A stretch of 64,000 nucleotides of DNA from contig JBCBSS010000018.1 of NCBI GenBank assembly GCA_039819065.1, forward strand, positions 1 to 64,000, in the 5' to 3' direction. The notes under the pieces are model-generated. The model worked only from the letters and a program-made list of their open reading frames with translations, did not search any database and was not told the origin of the DNA. This DNA is from JBCBSS01 sp039819065. Lineage in GTDB: Bacteria > Bacteroidota > Bacteroidia > Cytophagales > Cyclobacteriaceae. Made by a program: the position numbers and the translations under genes. Shown in pieces: positions 48,412 to 56,733 of this stretch (its first letter is position 1; the number at the start of each line of letters is the position of its first letter).

Positions 48412-48762
48412 ATGTCAATGGGAAACACCGTATTCGCTCAGAGCAAGAACGTTGAGCACAAAGCAGAAAAACATCCCGTACTGGAGATGGTGGTCTACAA
48501 AATCAAATCCGATGTAGTGCCGCGCTATCAGGAAATTCTCGAACAAGCCAGAGCAGAGGTAAGCAAGTTTGAAGGATTCATCGGCTACCGCACTTTTCGA
48601 TCATCCAAGGATAAAGGCGTATTCATGGACTTGGTAGAATGGGAGAGCCTCGATTTAGCCATGAAAGCCGCTAACCAGCTTGAATCGAAAGAAGAATTCA
48701 AGCCATTTCTGTCAGCTTTCGAAAGCATTACCATCATGGAGCATTTTAATTTTTACAAGTAA
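48412..48762 (+). CDS. antibiotic biosynthesis monooxygenase (ABM)-fold protein
   Basis: This 116-residue protein has an ABM/dimeric alpha-beta barrel domain (about residues 24-105: LEMVVYKIKSDVVPRYQEIL, then GFIGYRTFRSSKD and FMDLVEWESLDLAM). Its substrate is unknown; members include small oxygenases and heme-degrading enzymes. Its N-terminus MSMGNTVFAQS looks like the second half of a signal peptide with the cleavage site FA-QS; nine codons of an Ile-rich hydrophobic stretch lie in frame just upstream, directly after a stop codon. The real start may thus be a rare codon, or the signal has been truncated. It precedes the GyrI-like gene by 27 bases. Confidence 0.75.
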   Translation: MSMGNTVFAQSKNVEHKAEKHPVLEMVVYKIKSDVVPRYQEILEQARAEVSKFEGFIGYRTFRSSKDKGVFMDLVEWESLDLAMKAANQLESKEEFKPFLSAFESITIMEHFNFYK

Positions 48763-48789
48763 ACATCAATAACTTTAATTAACCGCAAT

Positions 48790-49398
48790 ATGGAAACTAT
48801 GGAAAAACTTGATTTGGTCAAGTCATTTAAAGAGTATTATAAGGCTAAGCAAATACCCGAATTAGTAGACCTGGCACCAGCTTACTATTTGACCATCAGT
48901 GGTGTAAGCGCACCAGAAGATGAGTTATTTGTAAAGAGCATCGAGTCTATTTATCCTCTGGCTTATGGTATTAAGAAACTAGCTAAAGATCAGGGCAGGG
49001 ATTTCGGCGTGCCGAAAATGGAAGGACAATGGTGGGTGGAAGGGGAAGTTCCATTTGAAGAAACACCTAGAGATCAATGGCATTGGAGAATCATGATCAT
49101 GATGCCTGATTTCGTAGATATTAAGATGGTAGATAAGGCTAGAGAAATAGTGGAGAAGAAGAAAAACCCCGAAAGGCTAGCAGATGTGACATTCGAAAAG
49201 ATACATGAAGGCAAAAGTGTCCAAGCCCTGCACATTGGTTCTTATGAAGAAGAAAAACCTACTCTTGAAAAGCTATTCAAAATGATTGCTGACAAGGGCT
49301 TGAGCATTAACGGATATCATCATGAGATTTATTTGTCTGATCCGAGGAAAACGCCTGAAGAAAGGCTCAAGACCATTATTAGATATCCTGTGAAATAG
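48790..49398 (+). CDS. GyrI-like small-molecule-binding domain protein
   Basis: This 202-residue protein fits the GyrI-like/SHS2 family: PAYYLTISGVSAPEDELFVK (about 25-44), GQWWVEGE, WHWRIMIMMPDF and the C-terminal ALHIGSYEEEKPTLEKLF plus HHEIYLSDPRKTPEERLKTI (about 155-200). Members bind small hydrophobic compounds or hydrolyse them; here no DNA-binding domain is attached. A link to detoxification fits the neighbours (ABM-fold protein and an alkylation-repair glycosylase). It is followed by the AlkC-like gene after 7 bases. Confidence 0.85.
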   Translation: METMEKLDLVKSFKEYYKAKQIPELVDLAPAYYLTISGVSAPEDELFVKSIESIYPLAYGIKKLAKDQGRDFGVPKMEGQWWVEGEVPFEETPRDQWHWRIMIMMPDFVDIKMVDKAREIVEKKKNPERLADVTFEKIHEGKSVQALHIGSYEEEKPTLEKLFKMIADKGLSINGYHHEIYLSDPRKTPEERLKTIIRYPVK

Positions 49399-49405
49399 AC
49401 AACTA

Positions 49406-50497
49406 ATGGCAGAACTTTTAAAGAACCAATTCTTTCAACCCGCTTTTCACCAAGCACTTGCGAAAGCGATTAACCGAGTACATCCCAATTTCAGTGAGGA
49501 TGAATTTATGAGCAAGGTCTACAATGACAGATGGGACGGTATGGAACTCAAGGAACGTATGAAGCATACCGCACTGACGTTGCGACAGTTACTGCCTGAA
49601 GACTATCTGAAAGCATTGGACGTACTCAAGAAGGTCTGCCATCATTTCCAGGGTTTTGACGGCATGGTATTTCCTGATTTTGTAGAACAATTTGGTCTGG
49701 ATTACCCGGAGGTATCATTGGATGCGCTGGAGTTATTTACACAATACTCCAGTAGTGAGTTTGCCATTAGGCCTTTCATTGTGAGGTATGAAGACCTGGC
49801 CATGGGACGCATGTTTCGATGGTCGACTGATGAGAATTACCATATAAGAAGATTGTCAAGCGAAGGTTGTCGTCCCAGGTTGCCGTGGGCGATGGCCCTT
49901 CCTAAATTCAAAAAGGATCCTTCTCTCATTCTACCTATTCTGGAAAACATGAAGGCCGACCCTGAAGAATATGTTAGAAAGAGTGTTGCTAACAACCTGA
50001 ACGACATTACTAAGGACAACAAGGAAATCGTGTTAGAGACCCTTGAGCATTGGAATGCTGATAAGGCAAAAAGTACGCAATGGATCATAAAACACGCTTT
50101 AAGGGGACTGCTAAAGGCAGGAGATAAGCGAGCACTTGCGATCCTTGGATTCAAGAAAGCAAATGTCGAGATAGAACATTTGATGCTTGATCGGGACTCT
50201 ATATCCATGGGAGAAGAACTAAATTTTTCTTTCAAGCTGACCAACCAAGGAAAAAGCAAAAAGAAGCTGATGGTCGATTATGTTATTCATTTTGTGAAAT
50301 CTAATGGTAGCACGGCTCCGAAGGTTTTTAAGCTAACCAATATCGATTTAAGTGCTGAAGATACCGTTGAGTTAGCCAAGAAACATGAAATTAAACCCAT
50401 TACCACCAGAAAATATTATGCCGGGGTGCATCGACTAGAAATCCAAGTGAATGGTCAAATGTACGGTGGTGTAAATTTTGAACTAGTGTTGAGTTAA
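49406..50497 (+). CDS. AlkC-type DNA alkylation repair glycosylase
   Basis: This 363-residue protein is of the AlkC/AlkD HEAT-repeat DNA glycosylases, which excise alkylated bases such as 3-methyladenine. The HEAT-like part spans about residues 20-250 with the family segment WSTDENYHIRRLSSEGCRPR (about 139-158) and YVRKSVANNLNDITKDN (about 190-206). The C-terminal about 100 residues are an Ig-like beta domain (SMGEELNFSFKLTNQGKSKK), as known for AlkC. It is the last of the three-gene group ABM-GyrI-AlkC, with gaps of 27 and 7 bases. No alkyltransferase (Ada/Ogt) is nearby. Confidence 0.88.
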   Translation: MAELLKNQFFQPAFHQALAKAINRVHPNFSEDEFMSKVYNDRWDGMELKERMKHTALTLRQLLPEDYLKALDVLKKVCHHFQGFDGMVFPDFVEQFGLDYPEVSLDALELFTQYSSSEFAIRPFIVRYEDLAMGRMFRWSTDENYHIRRLSSEGCRPRLPWAMALPKFKKDPSLILPILENMKADPEEYVRKSVANNLNDITKDNKEIVLETLEHWNADKAKSTQWIIKHALRGLLKAGDKRALAILGFKKANVEIEHLMLDRDSISMGEELNFSFKLTNQGKSKKKLMVDYVIHFVKSNGSTAPKVFKLTNIDLSAEDTVELAKKHEIKPITTRKYYAGVHRLEIQVNGQMYGGVNFELVLS

Positions 50498-50660
50498 GTG
50501 TATTATGTCGCATAAGTTGCCGTTATTTTTGTCCAAGACGAGGCAAAAAATATGAGCATAGCTGTAGCTACGTAATTATTTTTTAACGAAGTATTGGGTG
50601 AAAAGAACAACACTTGGTGTGACTAAAATATGCTTAATTTAACACGAGAATTATAAGACT

Positions 50661-50939
50661 ATGAAAAAGGTCAGTTTTCATCATTCCAAGCTTTCAAAGC
50701 TCAAAAATATTGGGAAAACGATAGAAAAAAGACTCAATGAGATTGGAGTTTATTCGAAAGAAGACCTCGAAACCATTGGGCCAGTCAAGGCATATCGTTT
50801 GATCAAGGAGAATTACCCTGACAAGACCATTCCGGTTTGTTATTACCTATATTCCTTCGAGGGAGCACTCTTGAATCGGCACTGGGATGATATTCCTGAA
50901 GAGACCAAGGAAGAGTTAAAGAAAGCGGCTGGTGTTTGA
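50661..50939 (+). CDS. TfoX/Sxy C-terminal domain protein
   Basis: This 92-residue protein consists of the TfoX C-terminal domain alone: a helix-hairpin-helix-like region (LKNIGKTIEKRLNEIGVYSK, about 15-34), AYRLIKENYPD and LYSFEGALLNRHWDDIPEET (about 63-82). Full TfoX has an N-terminal domain that is absent here. TfoX regulates competence in proteobacteria, but the separate C-terminal domain is widespread and of unknown function, perhaps nucleic-acid binding. It ends convergently 11 bases before the radical SAM gene. Confidence 0.85.
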   Translation: MKKVSFHHSKLSKLKNIGKTIEKRLNEIGVYSKEDLETIGPVKAYRLIKENYPDKTIPVCYYLYSFEGALLNRHWDDIPEETKEELKKAAGV

Positions 50940-50950
50940 GGAGATGAACT

Positions 50951-52006
50951 TCAGAATAAACTCAGATTGCCACCACGCCTGAACTTGGTAATATCCAGAG
51001 GGGGCACTTTTCTGCCAGACATGTATTTTTTCTTCGCCATTCTAAAAAGAGAGGCTATGCTATTGGCGTAATTGCCTTCTCCACTTTGTCGCCTGCCCCA
51101 TTCACTATCATTGACCTGTCCTCCGTGCATATCACATATTTGATTCCAGACTTTGTTGAATCGGTCTGGAAAGTTCTTTTTCAGCCAATCTTCGAACATA
51201 GGGCCGATAGCACCATTCAACCGCACTACCGTGTATCCTGCGCTTAATGCCCCGTGGTCAGCAGCAGCTTTGATTACATTGGGAATTTCATGATGATTCA
51301 ATCCCGGGATGATGGGAGCATTCATAATACTCACCGGAACACCCTTTTTAGAAAGTGCTTCGATCGCCTTCAATTTTCGGATGGCACTAGCCGTTCTAGG
51401 CTCCATGATCGACCTAAGCTTTTCGTCCAGTGTGGTAATGGAAAAGTGAATGTGTACCAAATTATCACTGGCTAGATCCGTCAATAAGTCGATATCACGA
51501 AGTACTAGCACATTTTTGGTGATCATGGAAACCGGATGCCGATATCGAACCATAACCTCTAAGACACCCCTCGTCAATTTAAACCGTCTTTCGAGTGGCT
51601 GATAGCAATCCGTGTTTCCAGACACCATTATAGGCATGGGTTTCCAGCTCTTGTGAAGGATCTGTTGTTCCAATGTTCTAGGTGCGTTCTCCTTAACAAT
51701 GATCTTTCTTTCAAAGTCAAGACCTGCGCTGAACCCCCAATACTCATGCACATTTCGGGCGTAACAATAAATGCAACCGTGCTCACAACCCTGGTATGGA
51801 TTCAAAGAGTAAACCATGCCCAGGTCGGGGCTATCTACTTTGTTCACGATCTTTTTTGGGTGCTCGAAGAATATCTCCGTCTTCGGAGCTTCCAAGTGTT
51901 TTTCCTCGTCTAACCCTTCTATATGATCAGTGACATATTCCTGGCTCAGGAACTTGTTACGCGTATTTACCTGAGCCCCTCGCCCTTTTAGATAGCCATC
52001 TTGCAT
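50951..52006 (-). CDS. PA0069-type radical SAM protein (spore photoproduct lyase-related)
   Basis: This 351-residue radical SAM enzyme has its 4Fe-4S motif as CEHGCIYCYAR (CxxxCxxC, about residues 74-84) and the segments NPYQGCEHG, SGNTDCYQPLE, HIHFSITTLDEKLRSIMEPR and AGYTVVRLNGAI. This is the PA0069 group within the spore photoproduct lyase-related proteins, with an unestablished substrate. It may act on DNA or RNA. The AT-rich region before its ATG has a short palindrome (TACTAA-N5-TTAGTA, about 52037-52053). It is next to DNA-repair type genes but on the opposite strand. Confidence 0.88.
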   Translation of the reverse strand: MQDGYLKGRGAQVNTRNKFLSQEYVTDHIEGLDEEKHLEAPKTEIFFEHPKKIVNKVDSPDLGMVYSLNPYQGCEHGCIYCYARNVHEYWGFSAGLDFERKIIVKENAPRTLEQQILHKSWKPMPIMVSGNTDCYQPLERRFKLTRGVLEVMVRYRHPVSMITKNVLVLRDIDLLTDLASDNLVHIHFSITTLDEKLRSIMEPRTASAIRKLKAIEALSKKGVPVSIMNAPIIPGLNHHEIPNVIKAAADHGALSAGYTVVRLNGAIGPMFEDWLKKNFPDRFNKVWNQICDMHGGQVNDSEWGRRQSGEGNYANSIASLFRMAKKKYMSGRKVPPLDITKFRRGGNLSLF

Positions 52007-52127
52007 ACAATCAAAATTACCAAAATAAATAGTAAATACTAATATTTTTAGTAAAAAAGTTTATAATAATTTTAGCCCTTCAAAAAGAGTGGTCAGTTAA
52101 GGATAAGACTTAAAATGTGTGGAGCAA

Positions 52128-52853
52128 TTAAATCTGATGGTCGCTGTTGAGGACAGACAACACCTGATTTTTGTAGTTGCGTCCAATGGGGATTTCTTTT
52201 CCAGGAACCTCTATAGCCGAAGCAGAATAGGATTCTATTTTATTAATGGGAACGATGAAAGAGCGGTGGATACGCATGAAGTTCTCTTCGGGGAGCTTTT
52301 GCTCAAGGTAGCTGATTTTTTGATGCGTGATGACTTCTTTGACCGGCGTTTTGACACGTACGTAGTCTTTCAAACTCTCAATGTAGAGAATATCATGAAG
52401 AGGTACTTTCACCATCTTTTTATCTGCTTTGAGATAGATATAATCGCCTTCTGTATCTGTTGTCTGTGCATCTTGTGCCTTAGCTGAATACTGCTTTGGT
52501 TGTGTTTGATATACCTTGTTAATGGCTTTAAGAAACCTTTCGAAAGAGATAGGTTTCAGCAAATAGTCGATGATATCTAATTCATAACCTTCCAATGCAT
52601 AATCCCTATAGGCCGTGGTGAAAATTACCTTGGGAGGGGATTTCATGGTTTTTAGAAAGTCAATGCCCGTCAGTTTGGGCATTTGGATATCCAAGAATAA
52701 TAAGTCGACCTGCTTTTCCTGTAGTACTTCGAATGCCTCAAGGGCGTTACTACAAGTAGCCATGATTTCCATGCCTTCAAGCCTTTCAACATATGATTCG
52801 ATTACCTCAATGGCTAGAGGTTCATCATCGACTATAAGACACTTCAGCTTCAT
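52128..52853 (-). CDS. LytTR-family response regulator
   Basis: This 241-residue response regulator has a receiver domain with acidic pocket VDDEP (about 8-12), phospho-acceptor Asp in LLFLDIQMPKLTG (about 55), TTAY (about 82) and LLKP (about 102), and a C-terminal LytTR DNA-binding domain (about 135-235: LHDILYIESLKDYVRVKT, then RIHRSFIVPINKIESYS). LytTR regulators bind direct repeats and often control envelope or surface genes. Its start overlaps the end of the kinase gene by 29 bases, so they form one two-component operon. Confidence 0.93.
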   Translation of the reverse strand: MKLKCLIVDDEPLAIEVIESYVERLEGMEIMATCSNALEAFEVLQEKQVDLLFLDIQMPKLTGIDFLKTMKSPPKVIFTTAYRDYALEGYELDIIDYLLKPISFERFLKAINKVYQTQPKQYSAKAQDAQTTDTEGDYIYLKADKKMVKVPLHDILYIESLKDYVRVKTPVKEVITHQKISYLEQKLPEENFMRIHRSFIVPINKIESYSASAIEVPGKEIPIGRNYKNQVLSVLNSDHQI

Positions 52854-53958
52854 CTGTTTCCTTTATTTTTGGCTGGTGAGTCAGCTTCACATCCGGCTCT
52901 TCATTAATACCCAGCTTAAGTACAATGAGGTACGTTTCATCGGTATCGAAGGTTTTGAGATCATAGTTAGCGCTGTACAATAACTCTAATCTCCTTTTTA
53001 CATTTTTGAGCCCTATGCCCTCCTTGTAGTTTCTTTCATCCTTGGCGCCATTGTCGCTCTTGCTGTTTTCTACCTTCAAGGTCATTTGATCACCCTTTAC
53101 ATTAAGGTCTATGCCGACCCAGGCGTCCTTGGTTTCTCCACTTACGCCGTGTTTGAAGCTATTCTCAACAAAAGGTAGAATAAGCATGGGAGCGATGAAC
53201 TTGCCCGATATATCTCCTTTTACATTAAAGGAAAGATCCAGGCGCTTGCCATATCTTATTTTTTCTAGAGACAAATAATTCTCAAGTAGCTCAATTTCTT
53301 TTTTCAATGGCACCCTGTCCGCGTTACATTCATAAAGCATGTAATTGAGCAGATCAGAAAGCTTGAGCACCATTTCCGGTGCATGGTCGGATTTCTTGAG
53401 GGTGAGAGCGTATAGATTGTTCAGCGTATTGAAAAGGAAGTGAGGGTGAATTTGAGCCTTCAAGAACTTAAGTTCTGCCTCCAATTTATCTTGGGTCAGC
53501 CGCTGAGTAGTTTGCTGGTTTCTGAACCAGTGTTTAATGAATTTGATGACCACCGCAATCGCCACCACTGGATAAATGTAGGTAACGCTCTTTATAATTT
53601 TTGCCGGATGGAGCAAGGTCAGGTTCCAATCTTCTTCAGGAAAATAGATGGGGTGTTCAACGTATATCACCATCACCCAATGCACGAAGCCAAATACCAA
53701 CATAACACCACCGAGTAGAGCGAAAAACGGCGTGTATCTGCCGGACAACAGGTACCGAGGCATTAAATAATACAACGTGAAGTAAGTGACGGCTATTTTT
53801 TCCGGAAGGAAGATGAGCTGCAATTGGAATTGGACAGCATAATCTTCTTTAAAACTGCCATAGAGGATAGAAAAGAATAAAACATACCCAACCCAGAATA
53901 AGATATGTTTAAGTACTCTGGGAACTCCTGAATTGTATTTGTCGAGTTCCATTTTCAT
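52825..53958 (-). CDS. LytS-like sensor histidine kinase (His_kinase family)
   Basis: This 377-residue sensor kinase starts MKMELDKYNSG and has four TM helices (about residues 20-135) but no large periplasmic domain, so it senses a membrane or internal signal. The phospho-acceptor His is in KAQIHPHFLFNTLNNLYALT (about 190-210), the pattern of the LytS/YehU type, and the ATP-binding domain has PFVENSFKHG and GIGLKNVKRRLELLY (about 330-344). The ATG at 53958 is preferred to a TTG at 53979, which would lie in the inverted repeat. The regulator gene follows with overlap. Confidence 0.9.
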   Translation of the reverse strand: MKMELDKYNSGVPRVLKHILFWVGYVLFFSILYGSFKEDYAVQFQLQLIFLPEKIAVTYFTLYYLMPRYLLSGRYTPFFALLGGVMLVFGFVHWVMVIYVEHPIYFPEEDWNLTLLHPAKIIKSVTYIYPVVAIAVVIKFIKHWFRNQQTTQRLTQDKLEAELKFLKAQIHPHFLFNTLNNLYALTLKKSDHAPEMVLKLSDLLNYMLYECNADRVPLKKEIELLENYLSLEKIRYGKRLDLSFNVKGDISGKFIAPMLILPFVENSFKHGVSGETKDAWVGIDLNVKGDQMTLKVENSKSDNGAKDERNYKEGIGLKNVKRRLELLYSANYDLKTFDTDETYLIVLKLGINEEPDVKLTHQPKIKETDEAEVSYSR

Positions 53959-53976
53959 AAGGTGGGGTTTAAAAGA

Positions 53977-54005
53977 CAAACAACCACCCGTTTGGTGGTT
54001 GTTTG
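53977..54005 (-). repeat. perfect 12-bp inverted repeat before the sensor kinase
   Basis: CAAACAACCACC (53977-53988) and GGTGGTTGTTTG (53994-54005) are exact inverted copies, 5 bases apart, ending 19 bases upstream of the kinase ATG. On the minus strand a T-rich TCTTTT follows the stem, so an attenuator-like hairpin is possible; it could also be an operator. The rest of the 313-base gap to the DUF5916 gene (to 54271) holds no other clear feature. Confidence 0.55.
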
Positions 54006-54271
54006 CGAAATTAACCTTAAAATATAGCTTATAAAAAAGACTTACAATACCACTAATCGTTATTGAGGTCTAATAGTTTCGAATGTTTATATCTTTTGGA
54101 TGAAATACTTGATTTGCAAGATGAACGACCTCCTTATTGCTCTAGAAGCCGAGTGACGAACCTGTTGCAGATTTGAACATCCATACAGCCATTTCTGGCC
54201 GAAAAGCCATTTTGGGCAGAACTTCTTATCAGGCAGGGAGTACAATAACCCATCAACATGCTCCAACGCTC

Positions 54272-56482
54272 ATGAAAAAGTCATTTTTTACTTTGCTTAT
54301 TGGCTGCCTTTTTTATCAGCTGCAAGCACAGGACACCCGGGAAGCATATCAAGTGAGAATTCAAAAATCTATAGACCAGATCGAGTTGGATGGAGACCTG
54401 AGTGAGGAATCTTGGTCGAACGCTGATATTGCCAACAACTTCATAAATCATTGGCCCTTGGATAGTGGCAAGGCTGAGGCTTTAACTGAGGTTAAGCTTA
54501 CCTACGATGATGCTTTTCTTTATGTGGCCGCCACTTGTTTTGATAATGGTGAAAGGATCATACAATCACTTCGTAGGGACAGTGAAAACCACTGGTCAAG
54601 TGATGGTTTTACCATAGCCATCGATCCGATCAATCAACGCACCAATGGTTTTTTATTTGGCGTAAACGCTGGTGGAGCACAGATAGAAGGGACACTCAAC
54701 GTAAGAGGTTCTGATACCGAATCTGATAATAACTGGGACAATAAATGGTACTCGCAGGTAAAACAATATGAAGACCGTTATGTGGTTGAGATGGCCATTC
54801 CTTTCAAAACATTAAGATATAATGGCGGCAACGGAGCCTGGGGAGTGAACTTCATCCGTAATGACATGCAGCGCAACATCTATTCTACCTGGACTCGGTT
54901 TCCTTTGAACTTTGGTGGGATAGACCTCGGATATAATGGCAGCATCGTTTGGGATAAACCACCACAACCTTCTGAAGGTAAGGTCATTCTTATACCCTAC
55001 ACTTCCGGAGGTATTTCTAGAAACCATGAAGACAATGAGCCTACCGAAAGAGATTTCGATGCAGGCTTGGATGCCAAAATAGCCCTGTCTTCTTCACTCA
55101 ATTTGGATTTAACGCTCAATCCTGACTTTTCCAATGTCGATGTCGATCAGCAAGTAACTAACCTGACCAGGTTTAGCGTGCTTTTCCCTGAGCGCCGTAA
55201 TTTCTTTCTCGAGAACAGTGATCTATTTGGCAATTTCGGGGCCTGGAATGTGAGGCCATTTTTTTCGAGGAGAATTGGATTGATTGACGGAGAGCCTGTT
55301 CCTATTCTATATGGTGCGCGTCTCTCAGGCAATATCACTGATGATACTCGCATTGGTATAATGGACGTGCAAACCCGTTCTACCAACGAAGTAGGGGCTC
55401 AGAACTACGCCGTTCTATCCGCCCAAAAAAGAGTGTTAAAAAGATCCAATATCAAAGGCATCTTTATTAACCGACAATCGACAGAAAGCGGTGAGAGCAA
55501 TGATGACATGAGCGATTATAACAGAGTAGGCGGGTTGGAATTTGAATACCTGTCTAGTGATGGGAAATGGAGCGGTACGGCACGTTATCACAAGTCTTTT
55601 AACCCGGAGAAATACGATCAAACCGATTTCTACTCTGCTTTCATTGCCCATAACTCACGCAATCTTTGGTTCGGGACTGCCATGAACCGTGTACAGGAAA
55701 ACTTTATTGCCGATGTAGGTTTTGTTCCCAGGTTGTTCAATAACGATGATGCTCGAGATACAACGGTCAGAATTGGCTATACACAGCTCAATCATTGGTT
55801 AGGCTATAATCACTTTACTTCTCAAGACTCAAAGATCAATTTCCATGGGCCAAGATACTGGACAGCACTGATTTACAATGATGGCGGCGAGTTCAGCGAA
55901 AGACGCAGCAACCTGCGCTATTTCCTCAACTTTAGCAGCGCAAGCGAGATAGAATTCAGGTTCATTGACAGTGAAATAGTATTGCCATTTCCAACTGATT
56001 TTGTGGGTGAGGACAATGACTTGCTTCCATCAGGAAGATACCGTTTTCAGACCTACGGGATACGCTATGCGTCAAATCCTCGGAAAGCTTTCTACGGTGA
56101 GGTATCCCTCGATGTAGGAAGTTTTTACAATGGCAATAGAACAACTTTTGGTCTGAATGCGAATATACGCAGACAACCTTGGGGAAACTTCGGTTTGGCT
56201 TATACCCAGAACAGAGTAGAGCTATCTGAAAACTTTGGAAGTACCGTGTTGCATTTGATTGGCCCTAGAATGGAGGTGTCGTTTTCTAACAAGATGTTCT
56301 GGACATCATTTTTACAATACAACACCCAAGCCGAGAATTTCAATATCAACAGCCGATTCCAATGGCGCTACAAGCCTATGTCCGATCTATTTATCGTGTA
56401 TAGCGATAATTATGCGACGGATGGACTGAACGTAAAAAATCGAGGAATTGTTTTTAAACTAACGTATTGGCTCAATTTATAA
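54272..56482 (+). CDS. DUF5916/CBM9-like outer-membrane-associated protein
   Basis: This 736-residue exported protein has a signal peptide (MKKSFFTLLIGCLFYQLQAQ, cut after QAQ about residue 19). Residues about 25-190 form a carbohydrate-binding family 9-like domain (IELDGDLSEESWSNADIANN), followed by DUF5916, a large beta region which in other Bacteroidetes looks like an outer-membrane barrel (LDLTLNPDFSNVDVDQQVTN, FPERRNFFLENSDLF). The C-terminus alternates amphipathic strands and ends FKLTYWLNL, as in outer-membrane barrels. The function is unknown. The ATG at 54272 is chosen because the signal peptide begins there, not at an ATG-like codon upstream (54173). Confidence 0.85.
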   Translation: MKKSFFTLLIGCLFYQLQAQDTREAYQVRIQKSIDQIELDGDLSEESWSNADIANNFINHWPLDSGKAEALTEVKLTYDDAFLYVAATCFDNGERIIQSLRRDSENHWSSDGFTIAIDPINQRTNGFLFGVNAGGAQIEGTLNVRGSDTESDNNWDNKWYSQVKQYEDRYVVEMAIPFKTLRYNGGNGAWGVNFIRNDMQRNIYSTWTRFPLNFGGIDLGYNGSIVWDKPPQPSEGKVILIPYTSGGISRNHEDNEPTERDFDAGLDAKIALSSSLNLDLTLNPDFSNVDVDQQVTNLTRFSVLFPERRNFFLENSDLFGNFGAWNVRPFFSRRIGLIDGEPVPILYGARLSGNITDDTRIGIMDVQTRSTNEVGAQNYAVLSAQKRVLKRSNIKGIFINRQSTESGESNDDMSDYNRVGGLEFEYLSSDGKWSGTARYHKSFNPEKYDQTDFYSAFIAHNSRNLWFGTAMNRVQENFIADVGFVPRLFNNDDARDTTVRIGYTQLNHWLGYNHFTSQDSKINFHGPRYWTALIYNDGGEFSERRSNLRYFLNFSSASEIEFRFIDSEIVLPFPTDFVGEDNDLLPSGRYRFQTYGIRYASNPRKAFYGEVSLDVGSFYNGNRTTFGLNANIRRQPWGNFGLAYTQNRVELSENFGSTVLHLIGPRMEVSFSNKMFWTSFLQYNTQAENFNINSRFQWRYKPMSDLFIVYSDNYATDGLNVKNRGIVFKLTYWLNL

Positions 56483-56491
56483 CACTACAGT

Positions 56492-56593
56492 ATGACGCTT
56501 AAAATAGCATTTACATTGATTTTTGTGGCCATCTGGATATGGCAGATAGGAATGGACGTCCGCACAGCAGTGAGAACTAAAGGGAAGAAGTAG
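56492..56593 (+). CDS. tiny membrane protein (33 aa)
   Basis: An ATG 10 bases after the DUF5916 stop opens a 33-residue frame. It is one hydrophobic helix (LKIAFTLIFVAIWIWQIGMD, about residues 3-22) with a basic tail (RTAVRTKGKK). The short gap and the clean helix-plus-basic-tail composition support a real single-span protein translated from the same mRNA. No family is known to me. Its role may be to help the preceding protein, but that is inference. Confidence 0.45.
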   Translation: MTLKIAFTLIFVAIWIWQIGMDVRTAVRTKGKK

Positions 56594-56733
56594 AACCCTT
56601 ACTTCTTTCTTGTTTTATAGGTTTTTATCGCCTCCGTGAGTGTCTCACACACGGATTTTATCGGTTTAGTCATTTGTGAGGACACAAACGACGGCGAAAG
56701 TTTTATAGATTTCTTTTCAGTCGTATCTGACCA

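Noticed and set aside
48261..48455. 64-codon open frame between the WYL regulator and the ABM-fold gene
   Set aside because: It begins at a non-ATG codon, overlaps the repeated candidate operator and the ABM gene start in another frame, and has no recognisable domain.
52012..52019. -7 like TAATTTTG on the minus strand before the radical SAM gene
   Set aside because: It would start the transcript at the ATG itself and has no -33 partner; it could be a chance match in an AT-rich stretch.
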